NCBI GenBank assembly: GCA_003220345.1
Contig: QHSC01000134.1
Span: 1,998-37,352, forward strand
DNA from: Candidatus Rokuibacteriota bacterium
GTDB lineage: Bacteria; Methylomirabilota; Methylomirabilia; Rokubacteriales; CSP1-6
Length of the DNA: 35,355 bases
Reading direction: 5' to 3'
Shown here in pieces: positions 7,177 to 17,405 of this stretch; position 1 is the stretch's first letter, and each line of letters opens with the position of its first letter. The position numbers and the translations under genes were made by a program. The notes under the pieces are model-generated. The model did not search any database and was not told the DNA's origin. It saw only the letters and a program-made list of their open reading frames with translations.

Positions 7177-9692
7177 CGGGCCGCGCGGCACCCGAGCGCG
7201 CGACCTCACCGACCACCTTCTTCTCGGCTGGGCGCAGCAGAGCGCAGGCGGAGAGGAATCCGTGGCGGCGAGCGAGCCGCTCTGGATCGATCCCTCGCTT
7301 CACCAGGAGCTCTCGCGCACCGGGGCTGCGCTCGATCGGCTCTTGCGTCGTCTCGCCGATGGAGTTCTCAGCGGCGATCCCGCCCTCGCCGGGTTCTCGC
7401 CGCCGGACTTTCCCCTCGCCAAGGACATCTACTCCCGCGGCCCCTTGACCTCGCCCTTCTTCTGGGGGCGCTTCGACATCTTCGAGCGAGCGGGCGGCGG
7501 GCTCGCCGTCCTCGAGTACAACTGCGACAAGCCGGCAGGCCAGCGCGAGATCTGGGCGTCGGGGGCCGTGGGCCCCACGCGCGGCAATCCCAACCGCCAT
7601 GCTCGCGCGCGCTTCCGTCATGCGCTCGGGCGCGCCTGGCACGAGCACTCCCACGGCGCCCGCCGCCCGCCACGGCTCGCCATCCTCGCCGATCCCGCGC
7701 ATCGCGAGGAGTTCCGGCTCGCCTACCTCTTCGGCCGCGAGGCGGCCGCCCTGGGCTGGCGCTGGGACGTGGTGGGGCCCGAGAACCTCGCCGTGGACGA
7801 CGGCGTCCCTTCGGCCTACGGGGAGCCGGTGGACATCGTCCTGCGCCAGTACCCGGCCGAGTATCTCCACGAGCTGCCCGCGGCGGCCGCGCTGCTCGAG
7901 GCCGCGCGGGATGGGCAGCTCCTCTGGCTGAACGATCCCCGCGCCGTCGTCGCTCAGTCGAAGAGCATGCTCGCTGCCCTCTGGGCTCTCGCCGGCGATG
8001 GGCAGTGGCTGACTCGACGTGAAGCCGAGCTGGTCCGGCGCGTCGTCCCGCGGACGGGCCTCGCCTCCGAGGCCGGCTGGCTCGAGCGCGCCCGCTCGAG
8101 ACCCGAGGACTGGGTGCTCAAGCCCGCGCTGGGGCGGTATTCCGAGCGCGTGGCGACGGGGGCGCTTTCGACTTCGACCGAATGGCAGGCCGCGCTCGAT
8201 GTGGCCGCCGCGAGTCCCGCCGACTGGATCGTCCAGGCCTTCGTCCCGCCGCGGCGCCGCTGGCTGCCCGGTCCCGGCGGCGCGCGGCCGGGCTATGTCA
8301 ACTGGGGCGTCTATCTCACCGAGGGCGAGGTGTCGGGTCTCTGCCCGCGGCTTCAGCCGACTCCCCTGACCCAGGAAGGCACGACGTGGTGGGCGCCTCC
8401 GATTGTGCGGCGCGAGCGGCGCGCGCGCCCGGTGGTTCGCGAGCCAGGCCGAGCGGCCATGAGAGGCGCCGGGCCAGGCTCGGCATGGCGCGGCATCGCT
8501 GATCGCCTCGCCCTCGCAGGCTATACGAACGTGTGGACGGATGGGCTCGCCAACTTCAGCCTCGCCGCCATCGAGCTGTCGCCTCCCGACTGGGACGAGC
8601 TCTCGCATGCGACCCTCGTGCTCGGGCAGGCCGTGGGGCGAGCGCTCGCTCACCTGACGGCGCGGCCGGAGCTCCTGCGCGTGCTCGGAATTCCGCCGGG
8701 CGTCGCTTCGCTGGCGGCGGCCGTCGAGGCGCCCGAGGACTGGAGCTTCCTCTCGCGCTTCGACTGGGCGCGGACGCTGGACGGGGGCTGGAAGCTCCTC
8801 GAGATCAACAGCGACACGCCGGCCGGGCTCTGGGAGACGGGCTCCGCGGAGGCCGAAGTGGCGCGGCTTCATCGAGCTTCGCGTGGGCTGAGCGGCGGCT
8901 TCTGGCCCGCGCTCGTGGCCGCCTGGCGGCGCTGGGCCGAGCGCAAGCTCGGGCCGGGCTCGGCGACACGGAGGCTTCGCATCGGGCTGGTGGGCCTTCT
9001 CGCATCGCCCGAGGACCAGGACCAGCTCCGCGCGCACGCCCGGGCGGCGCGCGAGGCCTTGCCCAACACGTCAATCGACACGGGTACTCCGGATGACGTC
9101 CGGATCGACAGGCGAGGCGTGACGCTCGGCGGCCGACGCGTCGACCTCCTCTTTCGCTACTATCCGCTTGAGTGGCTGGCGGGGCCGAGCCACAGCCCGC
9201 TGCTCGAGGCGGCCGGATCGGGCGCTCTCGCCATGCTGCCGCCTGCGCACGCGCTGATCCCGCAGAGCAAGGCCTTCCTGGCGCTCGCGGGGGAGCTGGA
9301 AGCGCAGGGCTTCTTCCCGCCCACCGAGGCCGCGGCCATCCGTCAGTACGTGGCGAGGACAACGCTCACACCGGAGGTGCTCGGCCGCCCTTACGTCATC
9401 AAGCCCTATCTCGAGCGCGAGGGGCACGGCGTGTGCTTCTCGACCGAGCTCTCGCCGCGCGAGCGCCGGCGGCTCGTCGATGGGCCCGTGGTCTGCCAGG
9501 AGCAGCTCGACGTGCTGGCCGCCCGCGTGCCCGTGGCAACCGCCCGGGGCTGGACCCGCGAGTCGCGCCACCTGATCTTCGGTGTCTTCTTGGCCGATCG
9601 GGAGATCGCGGGAATCTACACGCGCGCCGGCGCCCGCATCACAGGCCGTGAAGCCGTCTATCTCCCGGCGGTGGTGCCCGCGACCGCTCCCG

Positions 9693-9703
<11 letters not shown>
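7151..9703 (+). CDS. Tandem glutathionylspermidine-synthase-like ATP-grasp protein (two modules)
   Basis: 850 residues, last gene of the operon, overlapping the lipoprotein gene by 26 bp. The protein holds two copies of the same ATP-grasp amide ligase module. Copy 1 (about 1-430) has LEYNCDKPAG at 121-130, DIVLRQYPAEYLHELP at 228-243, VAQSKSMLAALWAL at 267-280 and WVLKPALGRYSERV at 321-334. Copy 2 (about 445-850) has LEINSDTPAG at 550-559, DLLFRYYPLEWLAGP at 665-679, IPQSKAFLALAGEL at 703-716 and YVIKPYLEREGHG at 748-760. The E-x-N-x-D-x-PAG and V-x-KP motifs are hallmarks of GSP synthase-type ligases, which join a peptide carboxylate to an amine using ATP. No N-terminal amidase domain is present. 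Substrates are unknown. The 3' end overlaps the convergent fadJ-like gene by 11 bp. Confidence 0.8.
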
Positions 9704-11791
<2,088 letters not shown>

Positions 11792-11795
<4 letters not shown>

Positions 11796-13192
11796 GAGGC
11801 TCCTCCTTGATGCAGCAGGCTCTCCGCGGCCTCCATGAGGCCTTCCGAGAGCGTGGGATGGGCATGGATGGTCAGGGCCAGGTCCTCGGCCGTGACGGCG
11901 GTCTCCACCGCGAGCGAGGCCTCGGCGATCAGCTCGCCCGCGCCGGGGCCGACGATGCCGACGCCGAGCACGCGGCTCGTGGCGGCGTCCACCACGAGCT
12001 TCGTGAGGCCGTCGCTCCGGCCAATGCTCGCCGCGCGGCCCGAGGCCGCCCACGGGAACTTCGTGACCTTGATCTGGCGCCCGGCGCGCCGCGCCTCCGT
12101 CTCCATGAGCCCGACCCAGGCGACTTCGGGATCAGTGAAGACGACCGCCGGGATGGCGACATTGTCGAAGGCGGCAGCGCGCCCCGCGATGGCCTCGGCG
12201 GCCACCTTGCCCTGGCGCATGGCCCGGTGGGCGAGCATGGGATCGCCCGTCACGTCGCCCACCGCGTAGATGTGCGGATCGGCGGTCCGGCACCGCTCGT
12301 CCACGGCGATGAGCCCGCGCCCTTCGATCTTGACCTTCGTGGCCTGCAGGCCCAGCCCGTCACTCACCGCCCGCCGGCCGACGGCAATGAGGACGCGATC
12401 GAAGGCCAGGCTCTCCCGCCCCTCGATGGCGGCCTCGATCGCACCGCCGGCCTCCTTCAGGCCCGTCACCTTGGTCTTCAGGAAAATGGCCGCGAACATC
12501 TTCTCGCAGCGCCGCTGGAGCGGCTGCACAAGCTCACGATCCACGCCGGGCAAGAGCCCGTCCGTCATCTCCACCACCGTCACCCGGCTGCCCAATGCGG
12601 CATACACCTGGCCGAGCTCGAGCCCGATGTAGCCGCCGCCGATGACGAGGAGCCGCTCGGGGATCTCGGGCACCTCGAGCGCCGCCGTCGAGTCCATGAT
12701 GCGATCGCTCACGAGGTCGAGGCCGGGCACGCGAGACGGCAGCGATCCCGTGGCGATGACGGCGTGCTTGAAGCGGATCACCTGCGGCTCCTCGCCTCCG
12801 ACCCGGATGCTCCGCGAGTCCTCGAAGGCGCCACGCCCTCCCACGACCTCGACCTTCCTGGCCTTGGCGACCGAGGCGAGACCGCGCGCGAGCTTGCCCA
12901 CCACGCGCTCGGCCTTCCACTTGCGCAGGGGATCGAGCGTGATGCGCGGCTCGCCGAAGTCGAGGCCGAACTCCTTCGCGCGCTCGGCCTCGCCGATGAC
13001 CGCCGCCACGTGCAGGAGCGCCTTGGAGGGGATGCAGCCCTCGTAGAGGCAGGCGCCGCCGAGCCGCTTGCCTGTATCCACCACCACGGTCTCGAGCCCC
13101 AGCTCCGCGCAGCGGAACGCCGCGGAGTACCCGCCGGGTCCGCCGCCCAGGACGGCGACATCCACCTCGTTGACGAGATCGCCCATCACCAT
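11792..13192 (-). CDS. lpdA: Dihydrolipoyl dehydrogenase (E3)
   Basis: 466-residue flavoprotein that reoxidises dihydrolipoyl groups of the E2 using NAD. It shows the FAD-binding DVAVLGGGPGGYSAAFRCAE, redox disulfide Cys48/Cys53 in GGACLYEGCIPSKALLH, the NAD fold LLVIGGGYIGLELGQVYAALG, the second FAD motif IYAVGDVTGDPMLAHRA, and the catalytic HAHPTLSE near residues 443-450. In the disulfide region, Ala-Cys-Leu-Tyr replaces the common Thr-Cys-Leu-Asn. Start ATG 13190-13192 (MVMGDL); an in-frame ATG two codons later is an alternative, and no strong ribosome-binding site decides between them. It belongs with E1/E2 at 13833-17166 but is separated from them by the brnTA insertion. Confidence 0.93.
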
Positions 13193-13202
13193 GGCAGCAG
13201 CC

Positions 13203-13232
13203 TTGACTCAATATGCACATTATGCATATAGT
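13203..13232 (+). promoter_or_regulatory. brnTA promoter with overlapping inverted repeat (probable BrnA operator)
   Basis: TTGACT at 13203-13208 and TATAGT at 13227-13232 with an 18-bp spacer. An inverted repeat, TATGCA (13212-13217) / TGCATA (13223-13228) with a 5-bp centre, lies in the spacer and touches the -10 box. BrnA antitoxins are known to repress their own promoter by binding inverted repeats, so this is the natural operator. The -10 ends only 5 bp before the brnT GTG, so the transcript would start at or within a base or two of the start codon, making it leaderless. Confidence 0.6.
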
Positions 13233-13237
13233 CGGGC

Positions 13238-13513
13238 GTGGAGTTCGAGTGGGATGAAGCCAAACGGACTTGGAACCGGCAACTCCACGACGTCGACTTC
13301 GAAGAGGCCGCAACTGCGTTCTTCGATCCCTTGGCCGTCATCCAGGTGGACGAGGTCCACTCGCACGACGAGCATCGGTTCCGACTGTTGTCCAGATCGC
13401 GGGGAGGCCGGCTCCTCGTAACCATCTTCACCGACAGGGAGCGGCGATACCGCATCATCTCTTCACGCCCCGCAACCACGCGGGAGACGAGGGACTATGA
13501 GAAAGGAATATGA
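13238..13513 (+). CDS. brnT: BrnT family ribonuclease toxin
   Basis: 91 residues, start GTG 13238 (MEFEWDEAKRTWNRQLHDVDFEEAATAF). The FEWDEAKxxxNxxxHxVxFEEA opening, the central VDEVHSHDEHRFRLLSRS and the C-terminal LLVTIFTDRERRYRIISSRPATTRETRDYE are the standard layout of BrnT, a RelE-like ribonuclease of type II toxin-antitoxin modules. The downstream antitoxin gene overlaps by 17 bp. There is no ribosome-binding site, which fits leaderless translation. Toxin first, antitoxin second is the normal order for brnTA. The pair sits in the opposite orientation inside the 2-oxoacid dehydrogenase operon. Confidence 0.9.
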   Translation: MEFEWDEAKRTWNRQLHDVDFEEAATAFFDPLAVIQVDEVHSHDEHRFRLLSRSRGGRLLVTIFTDRERRYRIISSRPATTRETRDYEKGI

Positions 13514-13829
13514 TTTCAGCAATGCGAAACGGGCTAACTTTCGAAACCTACCTCCCTTCGACCAGATCGACCGGCACACCAAGGTACGCATCACCATCTT
13601 CATCGACAATGACATCCTGAAGTTCTTCAAGGCTCGCGCGGCCAAGCGGGGGAAAGCGCCATACCAGACCCAGATCAACCAGGCCTTGCGCGAGTACATG
13701 GAAGGCAGCCCTCCTCCCGGCAAGGGCGCTCTGGTGGCCGACGACAAGCTCATCTCTCGCCTCGCGGAGCGAATCGCCGAGTACTCGGGGGCCAAGCGCA
13801 AGAAGCGAGCAAGGAAGTCCAAGTCCTGA
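13497..13829 (+). CDS. brnA: BrnA family antitoxin / autorepressor
   Basis: 110 residues, ATG 13497, with GAGG about 7 bp upstream inside brnT. The N-terminal MRKEYDFSNAKRANFRNLPPF is the toxin-binding lead typical of BrnA. The middle KVRITIFIDNDILKFFKARAAKRGKAPYQTQINQALREYM is a ribbon-helix-helix DNA-binding domain with the usual YQTxIN motif. The C-terminus is basic (KRKKRARKSKS), and longer than in many BrnA proteins. It neutralises BrnT and should bind the inverted repeat at 13212-13228. It ends 3 bp from the end of the convergent E2 gene. Confidence 0.88.
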   Translation: MRKEYDFSNAKRANFRNLPPFDQIDRHTKVRITIFIDNDILKFFKARAAKRGKAPYQTQINQALREYMEGSPPPGKGALVADDKLISRLAERIAEYSGAKRKKRARKSKS

Positions 13830-13832
13830 GCC

Positions 13833-15098
13833 CTACCACTCGATGAAGAGCGTCTCGGGAGCTTCCAGGCGGCGGATGATGGCCTGGGCGAAGCGGGCGC
13901 CGTCGGCGCCGTCGGCCACCCGGTGGTCGAAGGTGAGCGAGATGGGCAGGAGCAGGCGCGGCACGATCTGGCCCCCGCGCACCACGGCCTCCTCGCGGCC
14001 CCGCGCCACGCCGAGGATGGCCACCTCGGGGTAGTTGATGATGGGGATGGCACCGGTGCCGCCGAGGGCGCCGATATTGGTGATGGTGAAGGTGCCGCCG
14101 CGGAGATCGTCGAGCGCGGCCTTGCCGTCCCTCACCCGCTGAGCGAGCGTGGCGAGCTCGCGCGCCAGCTCCATGACGGGCTTCTTGTCGGCATCGCGAA
14201 TGACGGGAACGATCAGCCCCCGGTCCGTCGCCACCGCGATGCCGAGATGGCAGTAGCGCTTGACGATCAGCTCGCCCGCCGCGGCGTCCAGGCTCGCGTT
14301 GAACTGTGGGTGCTCCGCCAGGGCCAGCGCGGCCGCCTTGAGCAGAAAGCTCGTGAGGGTCAGCGTGATGCCGCGCTCCTTGGCCGCCTCGAAGCTCCGC
14401 GTCACCATGGCGTTGAGATCGGTGATGTCGGCCTTGTCGAAGTGGGTGACGTGCGGGATGAGCGCCGCGGACAGCGCCATCCGGTCGGCGATGGTGCGGC
14501 GGAGATGCGAGAGCGGCTGGCGCTCGACGCGCCCCCATTGCTCGAAGTTGGGAAGGGGCGGCGGCTCGAGCCCGACGCGGGCCAGCGGCTTGGCGGGGCC
14601 GGCAGGCATCGTCGGAGGCTTGGCGAGAGCGGGAGCGGGCTTGCCGACCGCGCCGCGGACGTCATCATCCGTGATGCGCCCACCCGGGCCGGTGCCGCGC
14701 AGGGCGGCGAGATCCACGCCCAGCTCGCGCGCGAGACGACGTGTCGAGGGGGTGGCGGCGGCGGGAGCGCCTTCCAGGCGGGGCGCGGCCTTGGCTTCGA
14801 CCGGCGCCGCCGCGGGTGTGGCCGCCGCAGGTGTCGAGCGGGCCGGGGCGGAGCCGTCTCCACCATCGGCGAAGGTCACCAGCACCTGCCCCACCTTGAC
14901 GGTCTGGCCCGGCTGCACGTGAATCTTCTCGACGCGGCCCCCGAAAGGCGACGGGATCTCGACCTGGGCCTTGTCGGTCTCCACTTCCAGGAGCGGAGCG
15001 TCCTCCTTCACGATGTCCCCCTCGCGAACGAGGACGGCGCGGATCTCGGCTTCGACGAGACCTTCACCGAGATCGGGGAGAGCAAAGCTCCGGGCCAT
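13833..15098 (-). CDS. pdhC: 2-oxoacid dehydrogenase E2, dihydrolipoyl acyltransferase
   Basis: 421 residues, start ATG 15096-15098 (MARSFALPDLGEGLVEAEIR), with AGGA about 7 bp upstream; the longer open frame is E1 beta sequence in another phase. Single lipoyl domain with Lys43 in ETDKAQVEIPS as the attachment site, an Ala/Pro-rich linker (about 88-130), a peripheral subunit-binding domain (TPSTRRLARELGVDLAALRG, TGPGGRITDDDV), and a C-terminal catalytic domain ending SLTFDHRVADGADGARF, where His and the DG pair are catalytic. The enzyme transfers acyl groups from lipoyl to CoA. Whether the complex takes pyruvate or branched-chain 2-oxoacids is not clear; the link to a beta-oxidation gene tilts slightly toward branched-chain acids, so the symbol is provisional. 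Confidence 0.9.
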   Translation of the reverse strand: MARSFALPDLGEGLVEAEIRAVLVREGDIVKEDAPLLEVETDKAQVEIPSPFGGRVEKIHVQPGQTVKVGQVLVTFADGGDGSAPARSTPAAATPAAAPVEAKAAPRLEGAPAAATPSTRRLARELGVDLAALRGTGPGGRITDDDVRGAVGKPAPALAKPPTMPAGPAKPLARVGLEPPPLPNFEQWGRVERQPLSHLRRTIADRMALSAALIPHVTHFDKADITDLNAMVTRSFEAAKERGITLTLTSFLLKAAALALAEHPQFNASLDAAAGELIVKRYCHLGIAVATDRGLIVPVIRDADKKPVMELARELATLAQRVRDGKAALDDLRGGTFTITNIGALGGTGAIPIINYPEVAILGVARGREEAVVRGGQIVPRLLLPISLTFDHRVADGADGARFAQAIIRRLEAPETLFIEW

Positions 15099-15123
15099 GG
15101 GGTGTCCTAGAGGGTCCGGCTGA

Positions 15124-16015
15124 TCAAAAGCCCAGGGTCTCGCGCGCGGCGGCGAGCACGCGGGCAACGTCGGGCACGGAGGCCTTCTCGCGCGCGAAGC
15201 CCACGAACGGCACGTCGTAGGCGGCCACGCGACGGATGGGCGCCTCCAGCGAGAGGAAGGCGCCGTCCATGATGCTGGCGGCGATCTCGGCCCCGGGGCC
15301 AAAGCTCATCGGCGCTTCGTGCACGACGACGGCGCGTCCCGTCTTGGCCACCGAGCTGCAGGGTCTCGGCGGCCTCGAGCGCCACGCGCAGCATGGCGCC
15401 GTAGGCGATCAGGGTCAGCCCGCGTCCCTCCTGGGCGATCTGGGCGCGGCCGATGGGCATCGTCTCGCTCTCGTCCGGCACTTCCTCCTTGGCCGCGTGG
15501 TAGAGACCCTTGTGCTCGAAGAAGATGACGGGGTCGGGGTCGCGGATGGCCGCCGTGAGGAGGGCGCGGGCCGTGCGCGGCCCCGAGGGGATGATCATCT
15601 TGATGCCCGGGATGTGGGCGTAGAACTGCTCCTCGCTCTCCGAATGGTGCTCGAGCGCGCGCACGCCGCCGCCATAGGGCATGCGCACGACCATCTGGCA
15701 GTGGAAGCGCCCCTGCGTGCGCTGGCGGTAGCGCGCGGCGTGGTTCTCGATCTGGTGGAAGCACTGGAAGGCGAAGCCGGAGAACTGGATCTCGCAGACG
15801 GGCTTGAGCCCGTAGATGGCCATGCCCACCGAGGAGCCGATGATCGCCGCCTCGGCCAGCGGGGTGTCGATGACGCGGCGGCTTCCGAACCGTCGGTGGA
15901 GGTCTTCCGTCACGCGGAAGACGCCGCCGTCCACGCCCACGTCCTCGCCGATGGCGAGCACGTCCGGATCCCGCTCCATCTCCTCGAGCAGGGCCAGGTT
16001 CAGGGCCTTGACCAT
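15124..16015 (-). pseudogene. pdhB: 2-oxoacid dehydrogenase E1 beta, internally deleted and frameshifted
   Basis: Start ATG 16013-16015 (MVKALNLALLEEMERDPDVL), 2 bp after the E1 alpha stop. Frame 1 gives 221 normal residues (IGEDVGVDGGVFRVTEDLH, DTPLAEAAIIG, EIQFSGFAFQ, MPYGGGVRALEHHSE, HIPGIKMIIPS, FFEHKGLY) up to AAETLQL. The sequence then continues in another frame with SVAKTGRAVVVHEAP, AEIAASIMDGAFLSLEAP and DVPFVGFAREK to the stop at 15124. The segment that normally joins these parts (about 25-28 residues, the GI-x-x-EVVDLRTL-x-PLD region) is absent, so this is a deletion not divisible by three near 15350-15358, not a single-base slip. Either the gene is dead in this strain or the assembly lost about 80 bp. 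The flanking E1 alpha and E2 are intact. Confidence 0.85.
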
Positions 16016-16017
16016 GT

Positions 16018-17166
16018 TCAGTTTTGCCAACGGCTGGTCCTTCGCTGGCCCCGCATCGGGGTGGAGTCGGGCTCGGCGGCCGGGGGCGCGCCGTCGCCGC
16101 CAGGGGCGGCGAGCCGGGCGGCCAGCTCCGCGCGCTCGGCGACGAGATGCGCCGGGGGCTCGGCGTAGGCGTGCTCGAACATTCCGAGAGGATCGGCGGG
16201 GGGCATTGCCTCGAAGCGCTCGACGCCGCGAGCGATCTCCTCGTCGACCTGCTCCTCGAGCCCCGCCTCGAGGAGGCTCTTCTTCTCGAGGTAGGCGCGG
16301 AAGCGTGTGAGGGGATCCTTCTGCTCCCAGGCCTTGACCTCCTCGTCCGTGCGGTACTTGGTCGGATCGTCGGCCGTGGTGTGGACGCCCAGCCGGTACG
16401 TGACGCACTCGATGAGGGTCGGTCCCTCTCCCGCCTGGGCACGGTCCACCGCCTCGCGGCTCGCCGCATAGACGGCAAGCACGTCATTGCCGTCGACCTG
16501 AATGCCCGGGAAGCCGTAGGCGATCGCCTTCTGGGCGATGGTCCGCGAGTTGGTCTGCTTCTTGAGCGGCACCGAGATGGCCCACTGGTTGTTCTGGCAG
16601 ACGAAGACCACGGGCACGTGCCAGACGCCGGCGAAGTTGCACGCCTCGTGGAAATCTCCTTCGGAGGTCGCGCCATCGCCGAAGTACGTCATGACCACGG
16701 CGTCTTCGCCCCGGTACTGGATTCCGTAGGCGATGCCGACGGCGTGAGGAAGCTGGGTGGCGACGGGGATGGTCACCGGCAGGTCACGCTGCTCTGGACC
16801 GGGAGAGCTCCCCTCCAGGCGTCCGGCGTAGAGGGAGAGGAGCTTCTCGATGGGCCAGCCGCGCCAGAGCATGGCGCCCGTCTCGCGGAACGAGGGCACG
16901 AGCCAGTCGGCGGGCCTCAGGGTGAACACGCTGCCGATCTGGGCGGCCTCCTGGCCCTTGATGGGGGCGAAGGTGCCGATGCGTCCCTGGCGCTGGAGCT
17001 TCAGCATGCGCTCGTCGAGCCGGCGGCCGAGCACCATGGCCCGGTAGAGACGCTTGAGGTCGTCCGCGGCGAGCTTGGGCTCGAGCGCGGTGTCGAGGTT
17101 GCCCTCGCTGTCCAGGATGGACAGGCGCTCGATGGGAGATTGCGGCTCGATCAGCGTCCTGGGCAT
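16018..17166 (-). CDS. pdhA: 2-oxoacid dehydrogenase E1 component alpha subunit
   Basis: 382 residues from ATG 17164-17166 (MPRTLIEPQSPIERLSIL); an in-frame TTG two codons earlier is less likely. It contains the heterotetrameric E1 alpha landmarks: FAPIKGQEAAQIGSVFTL, VPSFRETGAMLWRG, the thiamine-pyrophosphate motif GDGATSEGDFHEACNFA ending in CQNNQWAIS, and the active-site loop YRLGVHTTADDPTKYR. It decarboxylates a 2-oxoacid and acylates the E2 lipoyl arm together with the beta subunit. The opening PIERLSILDSEGNL resembles Bacillus-type PdhA. The C-terminal 25 residues are Ala/Pro-rich and unconserved. First gene of the dehydrogenase operon. Confidence 0.92.
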   Translation of the reverse strand: MPRTLIEPQSPIERLSILDSEGNLDTALEPKLAADDLKRLYRAMVLGRRLDERMLKLQRQGRIGTFAPIKGQEAAQIGSVFTLRPADWLVPSFRETGAMLWRGWPIEKLLSLYAGRLEGSSPGPEQRDLPVTIPVATQLPHAVGIAYGIQYRGEDAVVMTYFGDGATSEGDFHEACNFAGVWHVPVVFVCQNNQWAISVPLKKQTNSRTIAQKAIAYGFPGIQVDGNDVLAVYAASREAVDRAQAGEGPTLIECVTYRLGVHTTADDPTKYRTDEEVKAWEQKDPLTRFRAYLEKKSLLEAGLEEQVDEEIARGVERFEAMPPADPLGMFEHAYAEPPAHLVAERAELAARLAAPGGDGAPPAAEPDSTPMRGQRRTSRWQN

Positions 17167-17217
17167 GGGCAACCAGACTCGCCTCTATCCTACCCGATGC
17201 CGCGGGGGCCCACCAGC

Positions 17218-17306
17218 GCGGGGTCAGGTCTTGCAATCCCACATCGGGTAGGGAGTTCCTAGAGGAGTCGGCTACCTCATGTGTGATTGCAAGACCTGAC
17301 CCCCGC
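17218..17306. repeat. REP-like long imperfect palindrome
   Basis: Left arm 17218-17244 and right arm 17279-17306 are near-perfect inverted copies of about 27 bp, differing at one base and by one extra C; the core of each arm is GGTCAGGTCTTGCAATC and its complement. The 34-bp centre holds a further inner pair, GGTAG (17248-17252) / CTACC (17272-17276). It lies between two divergently transcribed genes (E1 alpha and the helicase), so it is not a shared terminator. The arms resemble the dispersed palindromes mobilised by REP-associated tyrosine transposases, but no transposase gene is present and no second copy was seen in this window. Confidence 0.65.
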
Positions 17307-17405
17307 ATTTGTAAGGCGCAGCCGAAGGCGCCCTGGTGGGGGAGTCTGAGGGAGGAGCGACAGTGGCGCTCCCCCTCAGAACCGGATATGAGAGGATGGC
17401 GGCCT

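Noticed and set aside
6815..9037. A 740-codon minus-strand frame opposite the ATP-grasp gene
   Set aside because: Composition is Arg/Pro/Gly-rich with no recognisable motif, and it mirrors the real plus-strand gene.
11796..12053. The 86-codon upstream extension of the FadJ-like frame
   Set aside because: It lies in lpd coding sequence in another phase, is Arg/Gly-rich, and a strong ribosome-binding site precedes the internal GTG at 11795.
13186..13479. A 97-codon minus-strand frame opposite brnT
   Set aside because: No family resemblance, and brnT with its promoter and overlapping antitoxin explains the sequence fully.
17218..17306. The long palindrome as an intrinsic terminator
   Set aside because: It sits between two divergent start regions, where no gene ends, and no T run follows either arm.
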